From Enoplosus armatus (lineage: Eukaryota; Chordata; Actinopteri; Centrarchiformes; Enoplosidae), in contig NC_092200.1 in assembly GCF_043641665.1 (NCBI RefSeq), forward strand, positions 7,501 to 71,500: a stretch of 64,000 bases of DNA. The letters run 5' to 3'. The notes beneath the pieces are model-generated. The model saw only the letters and a list, made by a program, of their open reading frames with translations, made no database searches and had not been told where the DNA came from. The position numbers were made by a program, and so were the translations under genes. This document shows positions 1 through 11,425 of this stretch, piece after piece. Numbering within the stretch: the first letter of the stretch is position 1; every line of letters starts with the position of its first letter.

Positions 1-663
1 CCTACCAATCCACCAAAATGCTCAAAAGTACAGTCAAATCAAATCCACTCCAAATTGCCTGAAACGTGCTCCTAACCACTTTCTGGGAACACCATTTAGT
101 TAGGCATTTTTCACCTCCCTCCACACTTAGACAATTTTCGAGAAAAAATTCACTCCATTCATTCTCTATGGAGAATAGCACACACTTGTATCTCCGGACA
201 GGAACGTCCTACAGACTCGTGGCTGCTACCGTTGGAACGGCAATAGTCCATATATGCTAGACGAATGAGGGTTGCAAGTCTCTAGCACCTTCCCTTCAAA
301 AGTTATTCAACAAAAACCACTCGGCCAATCACAATCAATCACAAAACACACTTTGGCCAATATCTCCCGAACCGAACCTCGTACACTCTCCAAACCACCT
401 TCCGTATACACTAATTACACCACGCTGAACACGTAGGAAGTGTCCCCAGCTCTCTACGACCTTCCCAAGCTGAGATACACAAAATCATGACCAAAGGAAG
501 TGACGTATCTCCGCAACGGAAGCTCGTACAGACTCGGGGGTGCTACCGTTGGAACGGCCGTAGTCGATATAGGGGGGACGTATCTTAGTTTCAAGTGTCT
601 ACGACCTTCCTATCACAAGTTATTCAAGAATAGCTGATCCTCAAATAGCTGATCGTGGTTTTT

Positions 664-1254
664 ACCCCTATTCCTAACCCTAACCCTAACCCTAACCCTA
701 ACCCCCTAACCCTAACCCTAACCCTAACCCTAACCCCTAACCCTAACCCTAACCCTAACCCTAACCCTAACCCTAACCCCCTAACCCTAACCCTAACCCC
801 CTAACCCTAACCCTAACCCTAACCCTAACCCTAACCCCCCTAACCCTAACCCCCTAACCCTAACCCCTAACCCTAACCCCCTAACCCTAACCCTAACCCT
901 AACCCTAACCCTAACCCCTAACCCTAACCCTAACCCTAACCCTAACCCTAACCCTAACCCTAACCCTAACCCTAACCCTAACCCTAACCCTAACCCTAAC
1001 CCTAACCCCTAACCCTAACCCTAACCCTAACCCTAACCCTAACCCTAACCCTAACCCTAACCCTAACCCCCTAACCCTAACCCTAACCCTAACCCTAACC
1101 CTAACCCTAACCCTAACCCTAACCCTAACCCTAACCCTAACCCTAACCCTAACCCTAACCCTAACCCTAACCCTAACCCTAACCCTAACCCTAACCCTAA
1201 CCCTAACCCTAACCCTAACCCTAACCCTAACCCTAACCCCTAACCCTAACCCAA
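664..1254. repeat. Longest telomeric (CCCTAA)n tract
   Basis: Nearly uninterrupted CCCTAA hexamers with occasional CCCCTAA or CCCCCTAA variants. It is flanked on both sides by subtelomeric unit sequence, so it is an internal tract rather than the chromosome terminus. Confidence 0.95.
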
Positions 1255-2400
1255 AATCATGACCAAAGGAAGTGACGTATCTCCGCAACGGAAGCTCGTA
1301 CAGACTCGGGGGTGCTACCGTTGGAAAGCTTGACCCAGAGTGTTTATTCAAAAGTGTTGGATTCAAGTCTCTACGACCTTGCGTTCAAAAGTTATTAAAG
1401 AAAAACGAACTGCACCGGGGTGCAATTTCGGTAAAACCTCCTAATCCTAACCCTAACCCTTCCTATCACAAGTTATTCAAGAATAGCTGATCCTCAAATA
1501 GCTGATCGTGGTTTTTACCCCTATTCCTAACCCTAACCCTAACCCTAACCCTAACCCCTAACCCCTAAACCCTAACCCTAACCCTAACCCCTAACCCCTA
1601 AACCCTAACCCTAACCCTAACCCTAACCCTAACCCTAACCCTAACCCACACTGGTTAAGGTCAGGGAAAGGGGCCAGGCTAGTGCGTCGTCACCTACCAA
1701 TCCACCAAAATGCTCAAAAGTACAGTCAAATCAAATCCACTCCAAATTGCCTGAAACGTGCTCCTAACCACTTTCTGGGAACACCATTTAGTTAGGCATT
1801 TTTCACCTCCCTCCACACTTAGAGAATTTTCGATAAAAATTCACTCCATTCATTCTCTATGGAGAATGTCACACACTTGTATCTCCGGACAGGAACGTCC
1901 TACAGACTCGTGGCTGCTACCGTTGGAACGGCAATAGTCCATATATGCTAGACGAATGAGGGTTGCAAGTCTCTAGCACCTTCCCTTCAAAAGTTATTCA
2001 ACAAAAACCACTCGGCCAATCACAATCAATCACAAAACACACTTTGGCCAATATCTCCCGAACCGAACCTCGTACACTCTCCAAACCACCTTCCGTATAC
2101 ACTAATTACACCACGCTGAACACGTAGCAAGTGTCCCCAGCTCTCTACGACCTTCCCAAGCTGAGATACAAACTTTTGCTACCAAAGGAAGTGACGTATC
2201 TCCGCAACGGAAGCGAGTACACACTCGGGGGTGCTACCGTTGGAAAGGCCGTAGTCGATATAGGGGGGACGTATCTTGGTTTCAAGTGTCTACGACCTTC
2301 CTATCACAAGTTATTCAAGAATAAGTCATCCTCAAATCAGTCATCGTGGTTTTTACCCCTATTCCTAACCCTAACCCTAACCCTAACCCTAACCCTAACC

Positions 2401-2437
<37 letters not shown>

Positions 2438-3192
2438 CCCTAACCCCTAACCCTAACCCTAACCCTAACCCTAACCCTAACCCTAACCCTGCTCCTAACC
2501 ACTTTCTGGGAACACCATTTAGTTAGGCATTTTTCACCTCCCTCCACACTTAGACAATTTTCGATAAAAATTCACTCCATTCATTCTCTATGGAGAATAG
2601 CACACACTTGTATCTCCGGACAGGAACGTCCTACAGACTCGTGGCTGCTACCGTTGGAACGGCAATAGTCCATATATGCTAGACGAATGAGGGTTGCAAG
2701 TCTCTAGCACCTTCCCTTCAAAAGTTATTCAACAAAAACCACTCGGCCAATCACAATCAATCACAAAACACACTTTGGCCAATATCTCCCGAACCGAACC
2801 TCGTACACTCTCCAAACCACCTTCCGTATACACTAATTACACCACGCTGAACACGTAGGAAGTGTCCCCAGCTCTCTACGACCTTCCCAAGCTGAGATAC
2901 ACAAAATCATGACCAAAGGAAGTGACGTATCTCCGCAACGGAAGCTCGTACAGACTCGGGGGTGCTACCGTTGGAAAGGCCGGCCCACTATTTCAATTCA
3001 AGGACCTTGGTTTCAAGTCTCTACGACCTTCCGTTCAAAAGTTATTCACCAAAAAGTAAGTGAGCCCAGGCTCACTTTGGGTAAAACCCCCTAATCCTAA
3101 CCCTAACCCTAACCCTAACCCTAACCCTAACCCTAACCCTAACCCTAACCCTAACCCTAACCCTAACCCTAACCCTAACCCTAACCCTAACC

Positions 3193-3229
<37 letters not shown>

Positions 3230-4886
3230 CCCTAACCCCTAACCCTAACCCTAACCCTAACCCTAACCCTAACCCTAACCCTGCTCCTAACCACTTTCTG
3301 GGAACACCATTTAGTTAGGCATTTTTCACCTCCCTCCACACTTAGACAATTTTCGATAAAAATTCACTCCATTCATTCTCTATGGAGAATAGCACACACT
3401 TGTATCTCCGGACAGGAACGTCCTACAGACTCGTGGCTGCTACCGTTGGAACGGCAATAGTCCATATATGCTAGACGAATGAGGGTTGCAAGTCTCTAGC
3501 ACCTTCCCTTCAAAAGTTATTCAACAAAAACCACTCGGCCAATCACAATCAATCACAAAACACACTTTGGCCAATATCTCCCGAACCGAACCTCGTACAC
3601 TCTCCAAACCACCTTCCGTATACACTAATTACACCACGCTGAACACGTAGGAAGTGTCCCCAGCTCTCTACGACCTTCCCAAGCTGAGATACACAAAATC
3701 ATGACCAAAGGAAGTGACGTATCTCCGCAACGGAAGCTCGTACAGACTCGGGGGTGCTACCGTTGGAAAGGCCGGCCCACTATTTCAATTCAAGGACCTT
3801 GGTTTCAAGTCTCTACGACCTTCCGTTCAAAAGTTATTCACCAAAAAGTAAGTGAGCCCAGGCTCACTTTGGGTAAAACCCCCTAATCCTAACCCTAACC
3901 CTAACCCTAACCCTAACCCTAACCCTAACCCTAACCCCTAACCCTAACCCTAACCCTAACCCTAACCCTAACCCTAACCCCTAACCCTAACCCTAACCCT
4001 AACCCAACCCTAACCCTAACCCTAACCCTAACCCTAACCCTAACCCTAACCCTAACCCTAACCCCTGACCCAGAGTGTTTATTCAAAAGTGTTGGATTCA
4101 AGTCTCTACGACCTTGCGTTCAAAAGTTATTAAAGAAAAACGAACTGCACCGGGGTGCAATTTCGGTAAAACCTCCTAATCCTAACCCTAACCCTAACCC
4201 TAACCCTAACCCTAACCCCTAACCCCCTAACCCCTAACCCCTAACCCTAACCCTAACCCTAACCCTAACCCTAACCCTACAGACTCGTGGCTGCTACCGT
4301 TGGAACGGCAATAGTCCATATATGCTAGACGAATGAGGGTTGCAAGTCTCTAGCACCTTCCCTTCAAAAGTTATTCAACAAAAACACTTGTCCATTCATG
4401 TCAATACGAATTCACACTTTGGCGAATATCTCCCGAACCGAACCTCGTACACTCTCCAAACCACCTTCCGTATACACTAATTACACCACGCTGAACACGT
4501 AGGAAGTGTCCCCAGCTCTCTACGACCTTCCCAAGCTGAGATACACAAAATCATGACCAAAGGAAGTGACGTATCTCCGCAACGGAAGCTCGTACAGACT
4601 CGGGGGTGCTACCGTTGGAAAGGCCGGCCCACTATTTCAATTCAAGGACCTTGGTTTCAAGTCTCTACGACCTTCCGTTCAAAAGTTATTCACCAAAAAG
4701 TAAGTGAGCCCAGGCTCACTTTGGGTAAAACCCCCTAATCCTAACCCTAACCCTAACCCCTAACCCCTAACCCTAACCCTAACCCTAACCCTAACCCTAA
4801 CCCTAACCCTAACCCTAACCCCCCCTAACCCTAACCCTAACCCTAACCCTAACCCTAACCCTAACCCTAACCCTAACCCTAACCCC

Positions 4887-7654
4887 AAACACTAACCCTC
4901 ACCTCTCCTCTATCCTTACCCTAACCAACACAGGGGGAGGCAAGCTCAAGGTTGGGCTTAGGCAACACATCTCACACTGGTTAAGGTCAGGGAAAGGGGC
5001 CAGGCTAGTGCGTCGTCACCTACCAATCCACCAAAATGCTCAAAAGTACAGTCAAATCAAATCCACTCCAAATTGCCTGAAACGTGCTCCTAACCACTTT
5101 CTGGGAACACCATTTAGTTAGGCATTTTTCACCTCCCTCCACACTTAGGCATTTTTCGATAAAAAATTCACTCCATTCATTCTCTATGGAGAATAGCACA
5201 CACTTGTATCTCCGGACAGGAACGTCCTACAGACTCGTGGCTGCTACCGTTGGAACGGCAATAGTCCATATATGCTAGACGAATGAGGGTTGCAAGTCTC
5301 TAGCACCTTCCCTTCAAAAGTTATGGCCACTTAAACACTCGGCCAATCACAATCAATCACAAAACACACTTTGGCCAATATCTCCCGAACCGAACCTCGT
5401 ACAGTCTCCAAACCACCTTCCGTATACACTAATTACACCACGCTGAACACGTAGGAAGTGTCCCCAGCTCTCTACGACCTTCCCAAGCTGAGATACACAA
5501 AATCATGACCAAAGGAAGTGACGTATCTCCGCAACGGAAGCTCGTACAGACTCGGGGGTGCTACCGTTGGAAAGGCCGGCCCACTATTTCAATTCAAGGA
5601 CCTTGGTTTCAAGTCTCTACGACCTTCCGTTCAAAAGTTATTCACCAAAAAGTAAGTGAGCCCAGGCTCACTTTGGGTAAAACCCCCTAATCCTAACCCT
5701 AACCCTAACCCTAACCCCTAACCCCCCCTAACCCTAACCCTAACCCTAACCCTAACCCTAACCCCCCCTAACCCTAACCCTAACCCTAACCCTAACCCTA
5801 ACCCTAACCCTAACCCTAACCCCAAACACTAACCCTCACCTCTCCTCTATCCTTACCCTAACCAACACAGGGGGAGGCAAGCTCAAGGTTGGGCTTAGGC
5901 AACACATCTCACACTGGTTAAGGTCAGGGAAAGGGGCCAGGCTAGTGCGTCGTCACCTACCAATCCACCAAAATGCTCAAAAGTACAGTCAAATCAAATC
6001 CACTCCAAATTGCCTGAAACGTGCTCCTAACCACTTTCTGGGAACACCATTTAGTTAGGCATTTTTCACCTCCCTCCACACTTAGGCATTTTTCGATAAA
6101 AAATTCACTCCATTCATTCTCTATGGAGAATAGCACACACTTGTATCTCCGGACAGGAACGTCCTACAGACTCGTGGCTGCTACCGTTGGAACGGCAATA
6201 GTCCATATATGCTAGACGAATGAGGGTTGCAAGTCTCTAGCACCTTCCCTTCAAAAGTTATGGCCACTTAAACACTCGGCCAATCACAATCAATCACAAA
6301 ACACACTTTGGCCAATATCTCCCGAACCGAACCTCGTACAGTCTCCAAACCACCTTCCGTATACACTAATTACACCACGCTGAACACGTAGGAAGTGTCC
6401 CCAGCTCTCTACGACCTTCCCAAGCTGAGATACACAAAATCATGACCAAAGGAAGTGACGTATCTCCGCAACGGAAGCTCGTACAGACTCGGGGGTGCTA
6501 CCGTTGGAAAGGCCGGCCCACTATTTCAATTCAAGGACCTTGGTTTCAAGTCTCTACGACCTTCCGTTCAAAAGTTATTCACCAAAAAGTAAGTGAGCCC
6601 AGGCTCACTTTGGGTAAAACCCCCTAATCCTAACCCTAACCCTAACCCTAACCCTAACCCCTAACCCTAACCCTAACCCTAACCCTAACCCTAACCCTAA
6701 CCCTAACCCTAACCCCAAACACTAACCCTCACCTCTCCTCTATCCTTACCCTAACCAACACAGGGGGAGGCAAGCTCAAGGTTGGGCTTAGGCAACACAT
6801 CTCACACTGGTTAAGGTCAGGGAAAGGGGCCAGGCTAGTGCGTCGTCACCTACCAATCCACCAAAATGCTCAAAAGTACAGTCAAATCAAATCCACTCCA
6901 AATTGCCTGAAACGTGCTCCTAACCACTTTCTGGGAACACCATTTAGTTAGGCATTTTTCACCTCCCTCCACACTTAGGCATTTTTCGATAAAAAATTCA
7001 CTCCATTCATTCTCTATGGAGAATAGCACACACTTGTATCTCCGGACAGGAACGTCCTACAGACTCGTGGCTGCTACCGTTGGAACGGCAATAGTCCATA
7101 TATGCTAGACGAATGAGGGTTGCAAGTCTCTAGCACCTTCCCTTCAAAAGTTATGGCCACTTAAACACTCGGCCAATCACAATCAATCACAAAACACACT
7201 TTGGCCAATATCTCCCGAACCGAACCTCGTACAGTCTCCAAACCACCTTCCGTATACACTAATTACACCACGCTGAACACGTAGGAAGTGTCCCCAGCTC
7301 TCTACGACCTTCCCAAGCTGAGATACACAAAATCATGACCAAAGGAAGTGACGTATCTCCGCAACGGAAGCTCGTACAGACTCGGGGGTGCTACCGTTGG
7401 AAAGGCCGGCCCACTATTTCAATTCAAGGACCTTGGTTTCAAGTCTCTACGACCTTCCGTTCAAAAGTTATTCACCAAAAAGTAAGTGAGCCCAGGCTCA
7501 CTTTGGGTAAAACCCCCTAATCCTAACCCTAACCCTAACCCTAACCCCTAACCCTAACCCTAACCCTAACCCTAACCCTAACCCTAACCCCCTAACCCTA
7601 ACCCCCTAACCCTAACCCTAACCCTAACCCCCCCTAACCCTAACCCTAACCCTA
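4887..7654. repeat. Three head-to-tail full subtelomeric units
   Basis: Units begin at AAACACTAACCCTCACCTC near 4887, 5824 and 6717, so the first two periods are 937 and 893 bp. The non-telomeric parts are almost identical, and the length difference lies in the terminal hexamer tract. The third copy runs into a truncated variant at about 7655. High identity implies recent amplification or gene conversion. Confidence 0.9.
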
Positions 7655-8680
7655 CCGTTCCCGAGATACAGACAATTTCCGGCCAAAAAATGACGTAGCT
7701 CCGCACCGGAAGCTCGTACAGACTCGGGGGTGCTACCGTTGGAAAGGCCGGGCCACTATTTCAATTCAAGGACCTTGGTTTCAAGTCTCTACGACCTTCC
7801 GTTCAAAAGTTATTCACCAAAAAGTAAGTGAGCCCAGGCTCACTTTGGGTAAAACCCCCTAATCCTAACCCTAACCCAAAATCATGACCAAAGGAAGTGA
7901 CGTATCTCCGCAACGGAAGCTCGTACAGACTCGGGGGTGCTACCGTTGGAAAGGCCGGCCCACTATTTCAATTCAAGGACCTTGGTTTCAAGTCTCTACG
8001 ACCTTCCGTTCAAAAGTTATTCACCAAAAAGTAAGTGAGCCCAGGCTCACTTTGGGTAAAACCCCCTAATCCTAACCCTAACCCCTAACCCCTAACCCTA
8101 ACCCTAACCCTAACCCTAACCCTAACCCCCATCCTAACCCTAACCCTAACCCTTCCGTTCAAAAGTTATTCACCAAAAAGTAAGTGAGCCCAGGCTCACT
8201 TTGGGTAAAACCCCCTAATCCTAACCCTAACCCTAACCCTAACCCCCTAACCCTAACCCTACCGTTCCCGAGATACAGACAATTTCCGGCCAAAAAATGA
8301 CGTAGCTCCGCACCGGAAGCTCGTACAGACTCGGGGGTGCTACCGTTGGAAAGGCCGGGCCACTATTTCAATTCAAGGACCTTGGTTTCAAGTCTCTACG
8401 ACCTTCCGTTCAAAAGTTATTCACCAAAAAGTAAGTGAGCCCAGGCTCACTTTGGGTAAAACCCCCTAATCCTAACCCTAACCCAAAATCATGACCAAAG
8501 GAAGTGACGTATCTCCGCAACGGAAGCTCGTACAGACTCGGGGGTGCTACCGTTGGAAAGGCCGGCCCACTATTTCAATTCAAGGACCTTGGTTTCAAGT
8601 CTCTACGACCTTCCGTTCAAAAGTTATTCACCAAAAAGTAAGTGAGCCCAGGCTCACTTTGGGTAAAACCCCCTAATCCT
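7655..8680. repeat. Truncated subtelomeric unit variants
   Basis: Shorter repeats made of only the last monomer of the unit. Two copies start with a variant head, CCGTTCCCGAGATACAGAC, near 7658 and 8262. Each is followed directly by the standard ATGACCAAAGG copy near 7884 and 8491. They are separated by short hexamer tracts. Confidence 0.85.
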
Positions 8681-8820
8681 AACCTAACCCTAACCCTAAC
8701 CCTAACCCTAACCCTAACCCTAATCCTAACCCTAACCCTGAATATGTCATCCTCAAATATGTCATCGTGGTTTTTACCCCTATTCCTAACCCTAACCCTA
8801 ACCCTTTTACCCCTATTCAT

Positions 8821-9484
8821 TCAACATGTATTCAATAAACATCCAAACCCATCCAGACCCGATAGCCATATTCTTCAGTTACTCCAAATTACTCTCAACC
8901 GCAACGACTTTCTGTTTAATAACCAGTACTACCTCCAGTTGTGCGGCTGTGCTATGGGCCGGAAATATGCCCCAGCATATGCTGATATCTACCTGGCCCA
9001 TTGGGAGGAAACGGTATTCACCAAAATCACAACTAAACCCCTCCTGTATTTTCGGTACCTGGATGACATCTTCGGCCTCTGGCAACACACACAACAGGAC
9101 TTTTTGATTTTCATGGACATCTTAAATTCGCACCACCCCAAAATAAAACTCAAACATAACCTACAACCCTTAACAGTGGAGTTCCTTGACACGTGTGTCT
9201 TCTTCCGCAAATCCAGCGACCAGGAAAAAACACTGGCCGCAAAGGTTTATTTCAAGGACACGGACCGTCACGCACTCCTTCACAAAACTAGCGATCACCC
9301 CAGGCACACGTACAGAGGTCTGATAAAGTCCCAGTTGATACGATTCCACAGGATTTGTACCCTCCCGGAGGATGTGGAGGAGGCTACCAGTACTCTCTTC
9401 AGTGCGTTGAGGCCCAGGGGATATTCGAGGCGCTTCCTTAGAACTATTAAGGCGGAGGTCGGCCGGACTTTTAAAGAAAAATAG
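8821..9484 (+). pseudogene. Penelope-type reverse transcriptase, C-terminal half
   Basis: An open frame of about 220 residues carries the RT motif GCAMGRKYAPAYADIYL and the catalytic YLDD box (YFRYLDDIFGLW). It continues with FLDTCVFF and ends in the typical Penelope stretch RPRGYSRRFLRTIKAEV. The family's enzyme copies element RNA into DNA. Sequence upstream of motif 4 is replaced by telomeric repeats, so the fingers and first catalytic aspartate are absent. After the TAG at 9482 the linker continues in shifted frames to about 9600 and is then lost. The frame stays open upstream to about 8642 only because CCCTAA repeats are stop-free in this frame. Confidence 0.85.
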
Positions 9485-9781
9485 AATAACATCTCTGCTC
9501 GGCCGTCCGGTCCAGTCCTCGTCCCCTTAATGACCTTCTCACTGCTGCCAACAATGTCAAGAATTTGCACATCATCACTTACATCTTCCACTTTCTGGTG
9601 TCAGGCGTCTTCATGACTATAAAAACATGATTCAAAGCGCTTGCAGCCCAGAAGTTACGTTGAGCCATTGAGTGTCTTGTGACATTCATTCATTCTCAAT
9701 AATTTAATACATTTGTGCAGCGGTTCATCGGGTGAAACAAAAAGGATCTGCCTCAAATAATTTAAAAGCTTTTACACTTGC

Positions 9782-10546
9782 CATGAATTCATCACCCGCT
9801 TCAAACTTTGCCTCGATTTCCTTGCCAACTTCGCTTTCAGGGACACGCAGGTCCTCCCTGATGTCCCCGTTGTCACTCATCAAGGACATGTAGCTTTCAT
9901 TGATGTTAACCAACTGGGAAGGTGAGGACACATTAAAAACAGTCAGTGACCACATTTACATGAACTGCAACACAACAACATCTGCAATAATAAAAACTGC
10001 ACATTCCACATGCCCTGATTTCATTATGCTTACATCAATAACAGCCTTTTATGGGACAAGTAGTCACAAATGCGATTTACGTGTAATATTGCAAGATGCT
10101 CAAATTGGAAAAAAAAACAAAACTTGATCACAAGCAGAAATATTGTAATTTTCTCTATTTAGTTTTTCTTCCATTAACAGTTATCGTTGAATATTAATCA
10201 AACATCCATAATATTGAGCTGACAATGTACCCATGATCAGATTAGCACGTCTGCATGATGTAAATATCAAGAAGCCTGCAGCTACTGACTTCCAAACAGA
10301 CAGAGAGCTGAACTTTACTCAAGAAAAGCTGACAGAAGACAGCGGCCACATGTCCTTTCTCATTGAGTTATACATTCTTTGGTTACCTGCTGCGACAGTG
10401 TGTGACAGAAAGTTCCACAGATGTTTAGACAGTCTGCATACCTGGTAGTCTATCCTCTTGATGGAGGGAACATCCATGTTGTGGGTGGAGGGGCACATAT
10501 CTTCATGCTTCTTGTTGGTGAAGATGTCGATACCAACCAGGTTCAC
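9782..10546 (-). pseudogene. eif5a-like: eIF5A gene fragment, two internal exons
   Basis: On the minus strand, exon A (10546-10442, 35 codons, [20 protein letters not shown]... to IDYQ) has an AG acceptor at 10547-10548 and a GT donor at 10440-10441. Exon B (9913-9782, 44 codons, LVNINESYMSLMSDNGDIRE... to GDEFM) has an AG acceptor at 9914-9915. They join in phase and match the C-terminal OB-fold half of translation factor eIF5A, which promotes peptide-bond formation at stalled ribosomes. The N-terminal exon with the hypusine lysine loop is not found upstream, and no terminal exon is found downstream. The donor after exon B is GC (GCAAGT). The intron is kept, so this is a genomic fragment and not a retrocopy. 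It lies inside the Penelope element. It could still be part of a chimeric transcript, but I see no complete gene. Confidence 0.82.
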
Positions 10547-10876
10547 CTACGGAGAAAGATGTGGTTTGTTACACAGTGATAAGTATTCAAGAAACCTGTC
10601 TGAGTAAATCTGCGCAGGTCACAAAAGATGAGGTTTGTGAATGCAGCACACAACAAAAAGACAATATGGTGAAAATCACCAAAAGGTCATTTAATTAGGC
10701 ACTCAATGTCAGCATTTTGACTTGATTTTTCCAACATTTGATGCATTTACAGTTGGAGCAGGGTTTAGACAAATCAAACTGATGGAATGAGGAATTCTTT
10801 TTAATGTGAGAATTAAATTCTAAAAAAGTCCTATTTACACTGGGCCAAAAATCAACACAAAACATTCTCACAGAAT

Positions 10877-11425
10877 GTGAAAAGCCTTTTGGCAACTGTT
10901 AAAACAACTGTCGAGGGGGCGAGTATGGACGTGCTGAGCGATTGCCGGCTGATCTCCGCCTTTCGCAGAAACAAAAATCTTAAAGACTATTTAGTTCACA
11001 CCAATATTCCCAAAGAAAATAAAACTAGGGAAGCGCCTCCAATGTCCGAGGTTGGTTTCGTCCGTCTCCCCCACGTTTTTACCCCACACGCGCGGGTGGG
11101 AATTAATCTGTGGCAGGCCTTAAAGCCCAATACTATTAACGCAATTTATACAGTTAGATGCAGGGCCTGCCACAGACTGTACATGGGGGAGACAAGGAAC
11201 GAAATCACCCTCAGAATAAAACAACACATTTACAAAATAAACAGCGGAGACGGGTTGAGCGTTCTTTACGCACATTTTAAACTCCATGTCCCAAAAAATG
11301 TACAGAGCATGGGCCTGGAGAGTAACAGGGACTAGACCACTGCCCAGAGACGAGCAGTGGAGAGGAGGTGGATTCATCGATTGAAAACAATAGACCCGAC
11401 AGGCTTACATGAAAAGTACGAATGA
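10877..11425 (+). pseudogene. Penelope linker plus GIY-YIG endonuclease
   Basis: The sequence opens in the post-RT linker (LISAFRRNKNLKDYLVHT, typical of Penelope elements). It continues into a GIY-YIG nuclease domain: IYTVRCRACHRLYMGET with the paired cysteines, then RIKQH. In-frame TAG at 11333-11335 falls where this domain normally has a conserved tryptophan. The same frame continues afterwards (AQRRAVERRWIHRLK) to TGA at 11423-11425, giving a recognisable domain end. One nonsense change therefore breaks an otherwise open endonuclease. In these elements the nuclease nicks target DNA for priming, so this is an endonuclease-bearing lineage, not the endonuclease-free telomeric type. Confidence 0.85.

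Larger units (their letters stand above)
1..8820. repeat. Subtelomeric repeat block with interspersed (CCCTAA)n tracts
   Basis: The whole stretch alternates between a conserved non-telomeric unit and telomeric hexamers. Main hexamer tracts are about 664-1254, 1464-1648, 2366-2490, 3094-3283, 3883-4071, 4181-4279, 4738-4886, 5690-5822, 6628-6716, 7523-7655, 8068-8152 and 8676-8740. The unit portion beginning ATGACCAAAGGAAGTGACG recurs intact near 2909, 3701, 4553, 5505, 6442, 7335, 7884 and 8491, with diverged or truncated copies near 484, 1258 and 2180. The C-rich strand is on plus, which fits a left chromosome arm end. Short ORFs here repeat identically in each unit and are by-products of the repeat. 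I see no gene in it. Confidence 0.93.

Noticed and set aside
911..1366. Minus-strand ORF of 151 aa with (Val-Arg)n and (Gly-Leu)n
   Set aside because: It is translated TTAGGG telomeric repeat, which is stop-free in two frames.
2909..8676. Identical 61-aa and 64-aa ORFs repeated up to eight times
   Set aside because: They sit at fixed positions in every subtelomeric unit, with stops reached in telomeric tracts and no codon-level conservation distinct from the DNA repeat.
1..8820. Possible CRISPR-like array
   Set aside because: Repeats are about 900 bp with near-identical bodies and telomeric spacers in a vertebrate genome; no short repeats with unique spacers.
8879..9591. Minus-strand ORFs overlapping the RT
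   Set aside because: The plus strand carries the conserved RT motifs; these are antisense shadows.
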